64,000 nt of DNA, taken from assembly GCF_003971255.1 (NCBI RefSeq), contig NZ_CP034660.1, positions 2,914,001-2,978,000 of the forward strand, read 5' to 3'. This DNA is from Colwellia sp. Arc7-635 (GTDB taxonomy: Bacteria > Pseudomonadota > Gammaproteobacteria > Enterobacterales > Alteromonadaceae). The position numbers and the translations under genes were made by a program. Under the pieces are notes generated by a model that was not told the origin of the DNA, searched no databases, and was given only the letters and a program-made list of their open reading frames with translations. Numbering within the stretch: position 1 is the stretch's first letter; each line of letters opens with the position of its first letter. Below, one piece after another: positions 40,057-49,262 of this stretch.

Positions 40057-41211
40057 TTACCACGAACCTATAACTGTCGACTTATTAAGCAGCCTTATTG
40101 CCCCACTTTCACTATTCACAATTTCACCTAAAGAAAGCACACCAAATAAGACTTGTTGATCGTGACAATGTTTGGCAATGGCATCAAGTTCTCTACCAAA
40201 ATTATCTTCTAGATATAAAATTCTGCTAATGCAGTCAAATATCATCGTAGCAGAAAAATCACGTTCATCAATTTTCTTAGTCGCCGATATAGCAGCTTGC
40301 TCAGCAGAAAATAGTAAAGATTCAATACTACCTTTAAGTAAATACACCATAGAGTTAGCAGGAATATTACCCACACATTGAATGTTACCTTCATGGACTA
40401 AAATGGGATCTCGTACAACAATCTTACTGTTAATACGTTCGATACCTAAAGGAAAGTTTTTCGCAATATCAAAAAAGTTGCTCTCATTAAATCGATATGC
40501 ACTGGCATCTTCTATCGCGGCTTTATAGATATCAAACGCAGGTTGGTAATCTAAACTTTTTATGGTCTGCTTCTCGGCTTCAGACACCAAAAATGGCCCT
40601 TGCAAAATCTGCCAACCATGGGTTGCAGCCGTAGTCATTTTACTTTTTAAATTCACTATTTGGATAGCATCAAAAATTAAACCTTGATTAGTAAAGATAC
40701 AAGGCTCTTGAGTGAAGGCTAAATTACCCGCTCCTCCACCAATGATATCCAACGGGTAATCTGAACATTCAAAGAGACAGTCAATAAAATTCTCAGCATT
40801 ATCAATCAATGCATCATAAAACATGAGCACTCCATCACTGTCGCCTAGTTGACTTTGCTTAAATAAAGATTGCTCTATTGCCTGCTCTAATGCTTCATCC
40901 GTTACTAATTTCGATAACTGGGTTAACAAGTTTATTTCAACAGCTTGTTGAAAGCCTATGATGATACAGCCTTGCGACATTAGTTGATTTTTATAAATTA
41001 ATTTCGGATAAACACCACCAAAAACAGGCAACGAACAACGAGAAAGAAGTGGATTAACTTGTTCAATTGTAAAGTGATTATCATGACAAGCTAGCACTAA
41101 CAAACTACTAGCTTCACTTTCCTGAGCAAGACTCAAACCATGAGAAAAATCATCGATCGATTCACGGTTACTATGCCAAGTAAATATAATACTGCTCATA
41201 TTATTGCTCAT
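40057..41211 (-). CDS. FIST-domain signal transduction protein
   Basis: A 384-residue soluble protein. The N-terminal FIST_N region includes SSLLVLACHDNHF, PVFGGVYPKLIY and GCIIIGF, and the C-terminal FIST_C region includes FNESNFFDIAKNFPLGIER and VLFGVLSLGEI. FIST domains are proposed small-ligand (amino acid) sensors. The neighbouring GGDEF-EAL gene suggests that ligand binding is turned into c-di-GMP change. ATG 41211 or the internal ATG 41199 could be the start. An IS inserted just upstream of the gene (41341) may have altered its promoter. Confidence 0.85.
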   Translation of the reverse strand: MSNNMSSIIFTWHSNRESIDDFSHGLSLAQESEASSLLVLACHDNHFTIEQVNPLLSRCSLPVFGGVYPKLIYKNQLMSQGCIIIGFQQAVEINLLTQLSKLVTDEALEQAIEQSLFKQSQLGDSDGVLMFYDALIDNAENFIDCLFECSDYPLDIIGGGAGNLAFTQEPCIFTNQGLIFDAIQIVNLKSKMTTAATHGWQILQGPFLVSEAEKQTIKSLDYQPAFDIYKAAIEDASAYRFNESNFFDIAKNFPLGIERINSKIVVRDPILVHEGNIQCVGNIPANSMVYLLKGSIESLLFSAEQAAISATKKIDERDFSATMIFDCISRILYLEDNFGRELDAIAKHCHDQQVLFGVLSLGEIVNSESGAIRLLNKSTVIGSW

Positions 41212-41389
41212 GCTACTTTATTGACCAAGAGATTAAAATTTAACAAGTTTATAGTGATAACACCAGCGCTGTTTTGGAGTTAACCTATTGGATAGGCATT
41301 TAAAAGTGAGCTAACTAGACATTGAATTAGATATTTGATCTTCCCCCGATAAAACGGACACCAAAATCTAACTAAAGATGAGGTGTTCT

Positions 41390-42571
41390 ATGCCCAAGTA
41401 CAACAATCCAAGACGAACTTGGAAGTATTCAAACGAATTCAAAGTCAACGCTATTCAATTAAGTTTTGCTGTTGGTATCACCATAAAATCAGTCGCTGAA
41501 AAACTCGACATTCACCCGTTTATGCTGTCACGATGGCGAAAAGAATATCGTGAAGGAATAATTGTGGCTGATAAACGTAAAAAAGTGGCTGGTCAATCAA
41601 AAGCCAAAAAAGTACTAACCAAAGAGCAGCAACTTGAGCGTGAAAATAAAGAACTCAAGGAGGAGCTGTATATCCTAAAAAAGTGGCAACGCTTTCTTGC
41701 CGAGGAACATCAGGGCCGATATCGATTCATCGAAAAACTCAGAGCCGACATAAAGGTCACGAGGTTACTGAAGTTTTTTGACGTTTCTAAAAGTGGTTAT
41801 TACGATTGGCGTGAGCGACAACCCAGTGCACGTACGATAGAGGATGTTGAACTTAAACAGAAAATTCAGCAAATATTCACAGAGAATAAAGGACGCTATG
41901 GTAGCCCCCGCATATTTAAGGCCTTACAAAAGCAAGGATACAACATCGGTAAAAAACGTGTTGAACGCTTATACCGTGGACTTGGGCTAGTTGCGAGAGT
42001 GATGCGCGTGACGACACGCTCTGCGTTTTATAAACGCTTTCTTACTACCGGTACAAACTTAAGACCTGATGGTGACGTACCGCTGGCTAAAGATAAAGTG
42101 TGGGTAGCTGATGTTACATATTTGAAAGTGAAAGGCGTATGGCGTTATTTGTCGGTAATAATGGATTTATATTCACGGCGTATTATTAGCTGGAGTTTAG
42201 ATAAAAATAGAACGATGGACGTCACGAAACGCACATTAGAAAATGCGGTTAAGCAACGAAAACCGTCCGGTGATTTGATGCTCCATACTGATAGAGGCGT
42301 AGAATATCGTGGACACGTTTATCAAAAAGTATTGAAACGACATGGGATAACTCATAGCTTGAGCCGAGCGGGAAAATGTACTGATAATGCGCATATGGAG
42401 TCATTTTTCCATTCGATGAAGACCGAAGTTATTCGCGGTAATGTATTTAAAAGTGACAAAGAGTTACGTGGAACACTTGGAAGTTACATCAACCAATACT
42501 ACAATGTTTCGCGGATGCATTCTGGGATAAACTATTGTTCACCGATAGAATACGAAGCCCTGGCGGCGTAA
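41390..42571 (+). CDS. IS3-family transposase, single reading frame
   Basis: A DDE transposase with the usual orfA and orfB fused in frame. An N-terminal helix-turn-helix (about 15-50) is followed by a leucine-zipper-like coiled coil (KEQQLERENKELKEELYIL). Then come the HTH_21 region (GRYGSPRIFKAL) and the rve core with WVADVTYL, LHTDRGVEY and the final Glu of MESFFHSMKTE. The frame is open from ATG 41378, but ATG 41390 has GAGG six bases before it. An A6G slippery heptamer sits at 41677-41683 with an SD-like stimulator upstream (see finding). Confidence 0.92.
   Translation: MPKYNNPRRTWKYSNEFKVNAIQLSFAVGITIKSVAEKLDIHPFMLSRWRKEYREGIIVADKRKKVAGQSKAKKVLTKEQQLERENKELKEELYILKKWQRFLAEEHQGRYRFIEKLRADIKVTRLLKFFDVSKSGYYDWRERQPSARTIEDVELKQKIQQIFTENKGRYGSPRIFKALQKQGYNIGKKRVERLYRGLGLVARVMRVTTRSAFYKRFLTTGTNLRPDGDVPLAKDKVWVADVTYLKVKGVWRYLSVIMDLYSRRIISWSLDKNRTMDVTKRTLENAVKQRKPSGDLMLHTDRGVEYRGHVYQKVLKRHGITHSLSRAGKCTDNAHMESFFHSMKTEVIRGNVFKSDKELRGTLGSYINQYYNVSRMHSGINYCSPIEYEALAA
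41657..41683 (+). promoter_or_regulatory. Programmed -1 frameshift signal in transposase gene
   Basis: AAGGAGGAG (41657-41665) lies 11 bases before AAAAAAG (41677-41683), which is read A AAA AAG in the zero frame. This matches the SD-stimulated slippery heptamer of dnaX and IS3 elements. A -1 slip adds 32 residues and ends at TGA 41779-41781. Confidence 0.7.
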
Positions 42572-42604
42572 AAATAAATGTGTCCGTTTTATCGGGGGAA
42601 GATC

Positions 42605-42962
42605 ACATTTGTACTAGACAATCAATCTAATTACTTTGACTATTTTCTAGAGCGGTTTAATCACAATGAGTAATGCGACGAAGTAGATATTTTATGTGCT
42701 CTGTTCAGGTATCTACCATCATGACTATTAGTCTTAAGGTTATAGAAGATGAAACTATAGCCGCTTTTAGTAAGACAATACTCTTACTAAACTTGCATAA
42801 TTACGGCTATCTTATTAAGGGTTGGAGGAACAACAAACTTTGATAATCAATGTTGACAGAAAGCTCTAGCTAAAATAGGAAAATATTCTTATATATAAAT
42901 CTATATCGATTGACTAAACTCACAGCGCAAGGATCTTACTTTGCAATTACCTGAGGTGTTCA
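42605..42962. other. Intergenic region with nested inverted repeats
   Basis: 358 bases between the IS and the ATP-grasp gene, no ORF. A nested inverted-repeat structure lies at 42757-42810. An AT-rich stretch before the gene is promoter-like. Confidence 0.5.
42757..42810 (+). repeat. Nested inverted repeats (structured leader candidate)
   Basis: The outer arms ATAGCCG (42757-42763) and CGGCTAT (42804-42810) enclose the inner arms TTTAGTAAG (42766-42774) and CTTACTAAA (42783-42791). There is no T-run directly after. It could be a degenerate terminator, a protein site or a leader RNA. Confidence 0.5.
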
Positions 42963-44117
42963 ATGGCTAATGTATTAATCGTTGGTAGAAGAGGTCGATG
43001 CTATCGGGCAGCATTAAAAATGGGTCACAACGTGTTTTTATGGAGCGATGGTCCGTTACACGAAACTCGTAAAAAAAAGTTTGCCGGCTGTATTGAAACG
43101 CCATTTCAAAGCTGTGAAAAACAGCTACCAAAACCTGAACTAGATACCATTCGTGCATTTAATATCAATTTTGTCATTGCTGCGACTGAATCGAGTGTCG
43201 ACATTGCGGCAATGATCCGCGAAGAATTTAAACTTTCAGGAACCCCGCTTAAAATTAGTAATATATTACATAATAAAAACGAAATGAAACATGAGGCCTT
43301 AAAGCACGGCATACCGATCACAAAGTTTCATCTCATCACTGACAAAGATACACCAGAGGCCTTAATTGAAAAGTTGGGTTTACCATTGGTAGTTAAACCA
43401 ATTGCTGAGTCAGGGGCAAGAGGTGTGATGGTACTAAAAAGTATTGAACAAGTGAGGGAACATGCAAAACTAGGCTTGCTAGCCGAATCTTTTGTCGAAG
43501 GAACTGAAGTGAGTGTAGAAACATTCATCCACAATGGCAGGGCTATATTTCATAACATTACTGATTACCTTCATCAATGGAAAAAATCAATATTACCTGC
43601 AACGTTAGACCAAGATTTAGAACAAAACATTATCAAAATAAATGATCAGGTAATTAAAGGCTTTGGTGTTAAGAATGGTATGACCCATGCTGAGTTTTAC
43701 CTGACAAAAGATGGCCCTGTATTTGGAGAAATGGCGGTTCGCCCTCCAGGTGGATATTACATGGATCTCATTGAATACGCTTATGGCTTCAATCCATGGC
43801 AAACATATGTTGAGCTAGAAACAGCAACAACACCTGCCCCACTGCCAACAAAAGCGAATAAATACGCTTGTGTACTTATGTTCCATCCTGGCGCAGGAAT
43901 AGTTGATGAAATCACAGGCATAGAGACAATCAAAGCGCTTAAAGAAATAGAGCAATTTACATTTAAAATAGTAGCGGGTTCTGAAGTGGCTGAACATGAC
44001 AGTACCAGTAGTGAAATTGGCCATGTATTGATGTCAGCAAGATCACGAAAAATTTTACTTGAGAAGCTGAAAACTATTGAAGATAACCTAGTGATCAAAA
44101 TGAAATGTAGTCTGTAG
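42963..44117 (+). CDS. ATP-grasp ligase of unknown substrate
   Basis: A 384-residue soluble enzyme. A pre-ATP-grasp Rossmann-like N-domain (1-100) is followed by the ATP-grasp core with LVVKPIAESGARGVMVLKS (about 140-158), LLAESFVEGTEVSVETF and the metal/phosphate motif EMAVRPPGGYYMD (about 255). A C-terminal domain resembles those of carboxylate-amine or L-amino-acid ligases. It would couple a carboxylate to an amine or thiol using ATP. No pathway genes confirm the substrate. The stop codon lies within a heptamer array. Confidence 0.75.
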   Translation: MANVLIVGRRGRCYRAALKMGHNVFLWSDGPLHETRKKKFAGCIETPFQSCEKQLPKPELDTIRAFNINFVIAATESSVDIAAMIREEFKLSGTPLKISNILHNKNEMKHEALKHGIPITKFHLITDKDTPEALIEKLGLPLVVKPIAESGARGVMVLKSIEQVREHAKLGLLAESFVEGTEVSVETFIHNGRAIFHNITDYLHQWKKSILPATLDQDLEQNIIKINDQVIKGFGVKNGMTHAEFYLTKDGPVFGEMAVRPPGGYYMDLIEYAYGFNPWQTYVELETATTPAPLPTKANKYACVLMFHPGAGIVDEITGIETIKALKEIEQFTFKIVAGSEVAEHDSTSSEIGHVLMSARSRKILLEKLKTIEDNLVIKMKCSL

Positions 44118-44140
44118 TCTGTAGTCTGTAGTCTGTAGTC
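44106..44140 (+). repeat. Five tandem TGTAGTC heptamers
   Basis: Five exact consecutive 7-bp units overlap the last codons and stop of the ATP-grasp gene. Every reading frame of the array meets TAG within seven codons, so copy-number change would not extend the protein. Confidence 0.9.
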
Positions 44141-44306
44141 ACATTTTAAAACAAATAAACAATGGCTGTAGAGCCTCTTATTAGCCATTATTTGTATTTC
44201 TATTGCATAACTTATTTATCATAACCTTAGCATCATCGATGTTGAAAGTTCATCATGCTGCTATGACGTCTTTACAGAAACAAGAAGTACTGAAACAGGA
44301 AGCACC

Positions 44307-44801
44307 ATGCTAGAAACTAGAACTGATCAAACCGACTTATTGAAGAGTTTACTCATCAATACCAATGACAAAAACCAGTTAAATGTTCTCTATGCCGCCT
44401 GGGCAGCTGTTTATACTACCGGTAGTAAATACCTTGAAACATTGATTTTAGAAGTTCTCAGCGAACCATTGCCTTCACAAAAGCGTGACATTGAATTTGC
44501 TGTCGCTAGGATGGGTGTAACCAACCCTTATTTTGTCGCACGTCAGTATGTTGATTTGGCTGCTGGAGGCTCATTAGAAGCGTTGAACTTTAAACCTTTT
44601 TCGAGTTTAACTATCGAAAATGAACTAGCCTACCACCATGCATGTGTCGCTATATCACTTATTAATAGCGGTCACATGTGTTTACGCTCGCATGTGAGAT
44701 CACTGCAACATGCTAATGAATCTGATAACAGTATTGATATTTCAATGCGTGTTGCTGCGGTATGTCATTCGCTTAATATTTTAGGACGGTTAAGTACATA
44801 A
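44307..44801 (+). CDS. AhpD-fold-like protein (carboxymuconolactone decarboxylase-like), atypical
   Basis: A 164-residue helical protein. The C-terminal half (YHHACVAISLINSGHMCLRSH, then ISMRVAAVCHSLN) follows the order of the AhpD/CMD fold. However, the CxxC redox pair is reduced to one Cys before the His (MCLRSH), so peroxidase activity of the classical type is doubtful. It lies 189 bases after the ATP-grasp gene on the same strand and may function with it. The family assignment is by pattern only. Confidence 0.5.
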   Translation: MLETRTDQTDLLKSLLINTNDKNQLNVLYAAWAAVYTTGSKYLETLILEVLSEPLPSQKRDIEFAVARMGVTNPYFVARQYVDLAAGGSLEALNFKPFSSLTIENELAYHHACVAISLINSGHMCLRSHVRSLQHANESDNSIDISMRVAAVCHSLNILGRLST

Positions 44802-44917
44802 GTAGCATCAAAATTTGATTATTATAACTAGCCATATATGCTACATAAGATTAAAATCTAACTCATCAGAAAAGCCTTTGCTTTAATAATAAACTATAGG
44901 CTGATCTACTTTTCTAT

Positions 44918-44940
44918 ATGCCAGTTTGACTGGCATAATA
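44918..44940 (+). terminator. Terminator-like hairpin
   Basis: TATGCCAGT TTG ACTGGCATA is a perfect stem followed by AATAATTGTTTTTA. It probably ends transcription from the AhpD-like gene before the next GGDEF gene. Confidence 0.65.
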
Positions 44941-44963
44941 ATTGTTTTTATTTGAGTATCATT

Positions 44964-45935
44964 ATGATCAATCAACTACAGGAAAAATATCAACTTTCAA
45001 TATTACTACTGCTGGGAACTGTAGCAATATTAGGTGTATTTCCGTTTATAGTTGTGCGATATCTTGCTGGAAATTTTACTGCTGCAATCATTGACATAAC
45101 ATTGATCGTAGGTATATCAGCACTAGTTGCCTATGCCTATTACTACAAAAATATTCGTGTCGTGAGTGCAATAATAGCCCTATTTATCAATGCTGGTGCT
45201 GTTGCCGTTACCGTAACTAACGGTATAGATAGTTTTTTGTGGACTTACCCTGTGCTTGCAAGCACTTTTATTTTAGTGAAACCTGTCGAAGCTTTTGTCA
45301 TTAATGTCATGACCGTCACTGCTCTAGTAATGCTATCTAATGTTTTTACCGTTATTTCCTTGGATTCTTACCTTGTAACAACCTTAATGCTTTCCATGAG
45401 CGCCTTTGTTTATGCTAGTCATGGTGCAAAACAATTCAAATTACTAGAAACACTCAATACCGTTGACGCACTAACAGGCGCATTTAATCGACGAGCATTA
45501 AGCTCAGATATAGCCGTAGCCTTGTCCAACGCTGAGCGAAATGGCAGCAAGCCACTGTTAGCTATTCTTGATTTTGATTATTTTAAAACTATAAATGATA
45601 AATACGGTCATACGGTTGGCGATCAAGTTTTAAAAGACTTTGTTAAAATTATCACAGCACATATCCGTAAATCTGATCGTCTTTATCGCTTCGGTGGCGA
45701 GGAATTTATTTTACTTATACCTGAGATCGATCAGCAACATGTTTTTATTGATCACATTAGAAACACCATTAAAAATCAATTAAAAACACCCGATGGTAAA
45801 CAGATAACCGTATCATTTGGCGTAGCACCTTGGGTTTTAGGCACAACTGCAGATACTTGGATTCAACGCGCAGATGAAACACTTTATCTCGCGAAAGCAA
45901 GGGGTCGCGACTGTGCTGTATTTAGTGATGAATAA
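44964..45935 (+). CDS. Membrane-bound diguanylate cyclase
   Basis: About 323 residues. Five or six hydrophobic helices (about 15-165) anchor a C-terminal GGDEF domain with DALTGAFNRRAL, DFDYFKTINDKYGH and an active-type RFGGEEF (about 245). An RKSD inhibitory site lies five residues before it. A sensory input through the membrane part is likely. A TTG at 44952 opens the frame, but ATG 44964 is the more likely start. Confidence 0.88.
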   Translation: MINQLQEKYQLSILLLLGTVAILGVFPFIVVRYLAGNFTAAIIDITLIVGISALVAYAYYYKNIRVVSAIIALFINAGAVAVTVTNGIDSFLWTYPVLASTFILVKPVEAFVINVMTVTALVMLSNVFTVISLDSYLVTTLMLSMSAFVYASHGAKQFKLLETLNTVDALTGAFNRRALSSDIAVALSNAERNGSKPLLAILDFDYFKTINDKYGHTVGDQVLKDFVKIITAHIRKSDRLYRFGGEEFILLIPEIDQQHVFIDHIRNTIKNQLKTPDGKQITVSFGVAPWVLGTTADTWIQRADETLYLAKARGRDCAVFSDE

Positions 45936-46374
45936 TCGAAATTCTTATTGAGATAAGCATTTATTGGCTATTATTTAGCTAGCGGTGTATGGCAACTGAA
46001 GCTTTAATTATACCTAGATCATAACTTCAAGTAATAAAGTTACGTAAACGTTCCTTTTTACGTTAATAACGTTGAAAATAGAACTTATATCTATATGTTA
46101 TTCAATAGTGGCTATTGGTACTACTATTGCTTTATGAGAAAATTCACTTATCAACTTAAAGTTAATGCAAAGTTAAAATTTTGATAGTTAGAATATATTT
46201 TACCTTAACTATCATTAAAGTGGCTAAACTTAGACTTGTTTAATCAAAAACTTACAAGTCGTATAATATTACTAAAACACAAATGACTTAAACTTCGCTA
46301 GTATTTTAAAATGTAGAAAATATTAACGATCACCTTATATATGCTTTTCAATTTATCAACTGTAAGAGAAACTT
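45936..46374. other. Intergenic region before TonB receptor
   Basis: 439 AT-rich bases, no ORF and no Fur-like box. TTTACGTTAA at 46057-46066 equals the left part of the LiuR operator, but the palindrome is not completed. Confidence 0.4.
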
Positions 46375-48924
46375 ATGCAAAACCGTCTCGAATCCCCTTT
46401 AACGTCATCAACGGCAGTTGGTGCTAAATTATCATTATTATCGATAGGTGTTGCTACCGCTTTCGCAATGTCTAGTGGTAGTACCTTTGCGGCTGATTCT
46501 AATGTTGAAGAGCAAATTGAACGAATTATTGTCACGGGTTCACGCCGCAATGACCGTACCGTTTCACAAAGTAATACACCGATTGATATTATCAATGTTG
46601 AAGATATGGCGACAACGGGTCAACTGGAAGTAAGCCAAATATTAACCACACTGATCCCAAGCTTTAACTACCCGAATGCGTCGTTAGCAGATGGTACAGA
46701 TCATTCTAGACCTGCCGTTTTAAGAGGCTTAGCGCCAGACCATACCTTAGTATTAATTAATGGCAAGCGCCGTCATAGCTCTGCCTTATTAAATCTAAAC
46801 GGTACAGTTGGACGCGGTTCAACGGCGGTAGATTTAAATACTATCCCTACATCAGCGATTAAAAGTATTGAAGTACTTCGTGATGGCGCATCTGCACAAT
46901 ATGGTTCAGACGCTATTGCTGGTGTCATCAATATTATCTTAAAAGATCAAGAAGGTGGCAGTATCTCTGCTACATATGGTCAGTATGAAACACAGATGGC
47001 TGGTGTTGCTCAATTAGAATCTGTTGGTGTTGATGGAAATGGTGATCTAGCTTTTACCACAGGCGATGATAGAAATCGTAGCGATGGCGGTACAACGACT
47101 CTCGCAGCTGATTGGGGTACAAGTTTAGGTGACAATGGTTTCTTAAATTTAGCCGTGGAATCACGTAAACGTAATGCAACATTACGTTCAGGATTTGATC
47201 CTCGCGAGCAATATGCACGCGATAGTAATGATGATCTTGATCCACGAGAATTTAGCATAGATAGATATAATCATAAGTTTGGTCGTGCTGAAGTTGATGA
47301 TTTTTCAGTTTTTTATAACTTAGGTTATGAGCTTAACCCAACAACAGAATTATACTCTTTTGGTTCATACGCTAAGCGCGATGGTTTATCGGCGGGCTTC
47401 TATCGTAGACCTCAAGACTCACGCAATATTATAGACGTTTACCCTGATGGCTTTTTACCTCACATTGGTTCTGATGTTACTGATAAGTCAGTTGTTATTG
47501 GTGTTAAAGGTGAAGATAACGATTGGACATGGGATGTTAGTGGTAGTTACGGAAAAAACAACTTTGATTTCAGTGTTCTAAATAGCTTAAACACCTCTTT
47601 AGGCGCAGAAAGCCCAACATCATTTGATAATGGTGGTTTGGTTTACGATCAAACGATTTTAAATTTCAGTGCTTCAACCTTCATGGATTGGAATTTAACG
47701 AATGAAGTTTTTGTTGCCTTTGGCGGCGAGTATCGTTCAGAGAACTACCAAGTTGTTGCTGGTGAAGAAGCGTCATATATCACTAAACTCGACAGTGCAG
47801 GCCTTCCAATTGCTGCTGGTGGAGCACAAGTACTTTCCGGTTTTTCACCTGACAGTGCCGTTGATGAGTCGCGCCATAATAGCGCCGTGTGGGTGGAGTT
47901 AGATACCGACCTAAATGATGACTTTAACGTAACGTTTGCTAGTCGTTTTGAAAACTACAGTGATTTTGGTTCTGCTTTTAATCATAAGTTATCACTACGT
48001 TATGCAGCATCAGATAATTTAGCTTTCCGTGGTGGCATCAGTAGTGGCTTCAGAGCTCCTTCATTAGCACAAACAAGCTATAAATCTATTTCTACCGTTT
48101 TTTCAGATGGTATTCCTAGTGAAGTTGGTATTTTCCCCGTTGCAGATCCTGCCGCAGTAGCATTAGGGGCTACAGAGCTGACTGCAGAAGAGTCTGTTAA
48201 TAGCACGATTGGTTTTGCTTATGAACTAGATGATTTTAACTTAACTGTAGATGCTTATTACATCACCATTGACGATAGAATAGTCTTATCTGAAAACTTA
48301 AGTGGCACAGAAGTTGAAGCAATTTTAGTATCAGCAGGAGAACTCAATACCACAAGAGCACGCTATTTTACTAATGCGATAGATACCACCACCAAAGGTA
48401 TTGATGTTGTTGCCACCTACGACCAAAGCCTTGATAACTATGGTGACTTACGCTTTAGCTTAGCAATCAATGTCAATGATACGAAAGTGTCCAACGTCAA
48501 AGCGAACCCTGCTGAATTAGATGCATTAGGTGATGATTATATTTTATTTTCTGAGCGTGAAATTGCACGATTTGAAACCAGTACACCGAAAAATAAAATT
48601 AACTTTTCAACAACATGGACAAATGACGATATAGCAGTAACACTGCGTGCTACACGATATGGTGAAGTGGTTGACCCTTCAACTGATACCGATTTAAATG
48701 AAGTACTTGATGCGAAATGGATCACAGATTTAGACGTAGGTTATCAATTAACGGCTGATATTAAGCTTTCTGTTGGTGCGAATAACTTATTTGATCAATA
48801 TCCACAAGATACGGTAAGTAATGTAAGACAAAGTACTTTTAATCAAATCTTTCCATACTCAGCTTTTTCAGCTTATGGCACAGATGGTCGCTTTGTTTAC
48901 GGACGTGCCACTTATACCTTCTAA
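46375..48924 (+). CDS. TonB-dependent receptor, substrate unknown
   Basis: An 849-residue outer-membrane receptor. Signal region to about residue 40, a TonB-box-like IERIIVTGSRR, a plug with VLRGLAPDHTLVLINGKRRH and SIEVLRDGASAQYGSDAIAGVINI, then the beta-barrel and C-terminal aromatic residue (ATYTF). This long subtype is used for carbohydrates, peptides or other organic substrates as often as for iron. The lack of a Fur box or siderophore genes argues against iron. It is monocistronic with a strong terminator. Confidence 0.9.
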   Translation: MQNRLESPLTSSTAVGAKLSLLSIGVATAFAMSSGSTFAADSNVEEQIERIIVTGSRRNDRTVSQSNTPIDIINVEDMATTGQLEVSQILTTLIPSFNYPNASLADGTDHSRPAVLRGLAPDHTLVLINGKRRHSSALLNLNGTVGRGSTAVDLNTIPTSAIKSIEVLRDGASAQYGSDAIAGVINIILKDQEGGSISATYGQYETQMAGVAQLESVGVDGNGDLAFTTGDDRNRSDGGTTTLAADWGTSLGDNGFLNLAVESRKRNATLRSGFDPREQYARDSNDDLDPREFSIDRYNHKFGRAEVDDFSVFYNLGYELNPTTELYSFGSYAKRDGLSAGFYRRPQDSRNIIDVYPDGFLPHIGSDVTDKSVVIGVKGEDNDWTWDVSGSYGKNNFDFSVLNSLNTSLGAESPTSFDNGGLVYDQTILNFSASTFMDWNLTNEVFVAFGGEYRSENYQVVAGEEASYITKLDSAGLPIAAGGAQVLSGFSPDSAVDESRHNSAVWVELDTDLNDDFNVTFASRFENYSDFGSAFNHKLSLRYAASDNLAFRGGISSGFRAPSLAQTSYKSISTVFSDGIPSEVGIFPVADPAAVALGATELTAEESVNSTIGFAYELDDFNLTVDAYYITIDDRIVLSENLSGTEVEAILVSAGELNTTRARYFTNAIDTTTKGIDVVATYDQSLDNYGDLRFSLAINVNDTKVSNVKANPAELDALGDDYILFSEREIARFETSTPKNKINFSTTWTNDDIAVTLRATRYGEVVDPSTDTDLNEVLDAKWITDLDVGYQLTADIKLSVGANNLFDQYPQDTVSNVRQSTFNQIFPYSAFSAYGTDGRFVYGRATYTF

Positions 48925-49262
48925 GTTTATTTAGTCCATTAATGTAAACTGAAGAAAGTTAAAGAAAGTTAGAATAAATTTAAAAACCTCAAAAGGCTCA
49001 TGCCCTTTGAGGTTTTTTCTTGTCATCTCATTAATGAAGTCCAATATTTATAACTTGAAAGACTTACTTGAAAGGCTAAATCATTCGGAAAGCGTATCCG
49101 ATAAGTTCATTTGCAGTGACTAAGTTTAGCGCCATCAACAAACCAAGTGATCATAGATACATTACGCTTGGCTTATTGTTTTCTTTTAACGATGCAACCG
49201 TTTACGTGTTGATTAGTTATGATAAGTGCCTGGAAAATTTTATACCCAATAAGTTTAATGCC
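48925..49262. other. Convergent intergenic region
   Basis: 338 bases between the TonB receptor and the SDR gene: the receptor terminator (48985-49017), then no recognisable feature. Confidence 0.4.
48985..49017 (+). terminator. Rho-independent terminator of TonB receptor
   Basis: AACCTCAAAAGG..CCCTTTGAGGTT hairpin with a T-run, 60 bases past the stop. Confidence 0.85.

Larger units (their letters stand above)
41341..42600 (+). mobile_element. IS3-family insertion sequence
   Basis: A 1260-bp element with perfect 21-bp inverted ends (41341-41361 and 42580-42600; TTCCCCCGATAAAACGG at the left). GATC flanks both ends and may be a 4-bp target duplication. Because GATC is palindromic, it could instead belong to the inverted repeat. 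The element encodes one intact transposase and appears functional. Confidence 0.9.

Noticed and set aside
41337-42604. GATC as proven 4-bp target duplication of the IS
   Set aside because: GATC is its own reverse complement, so it may be part of the inverted repeat; an empty site is needed.
44106-44140. Tandem repeats as a CRISPR array
   Set aside because: The units are contiguous 7-mers without spacers, and no cas genes are present.
43781-44188. 135-codon minus-strand frame opposite the ATP-grasp gene
   Set aside because: Its start lies in the heptamer-array region and it is antisense to a well-supported gene, with no family resemblance.
46057-46075. LiuR operator upstream of the second TonB receptor
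   Set aside because: Only the left ten bases match; the palindrome is not completed and the site is 300 bp from the gene.
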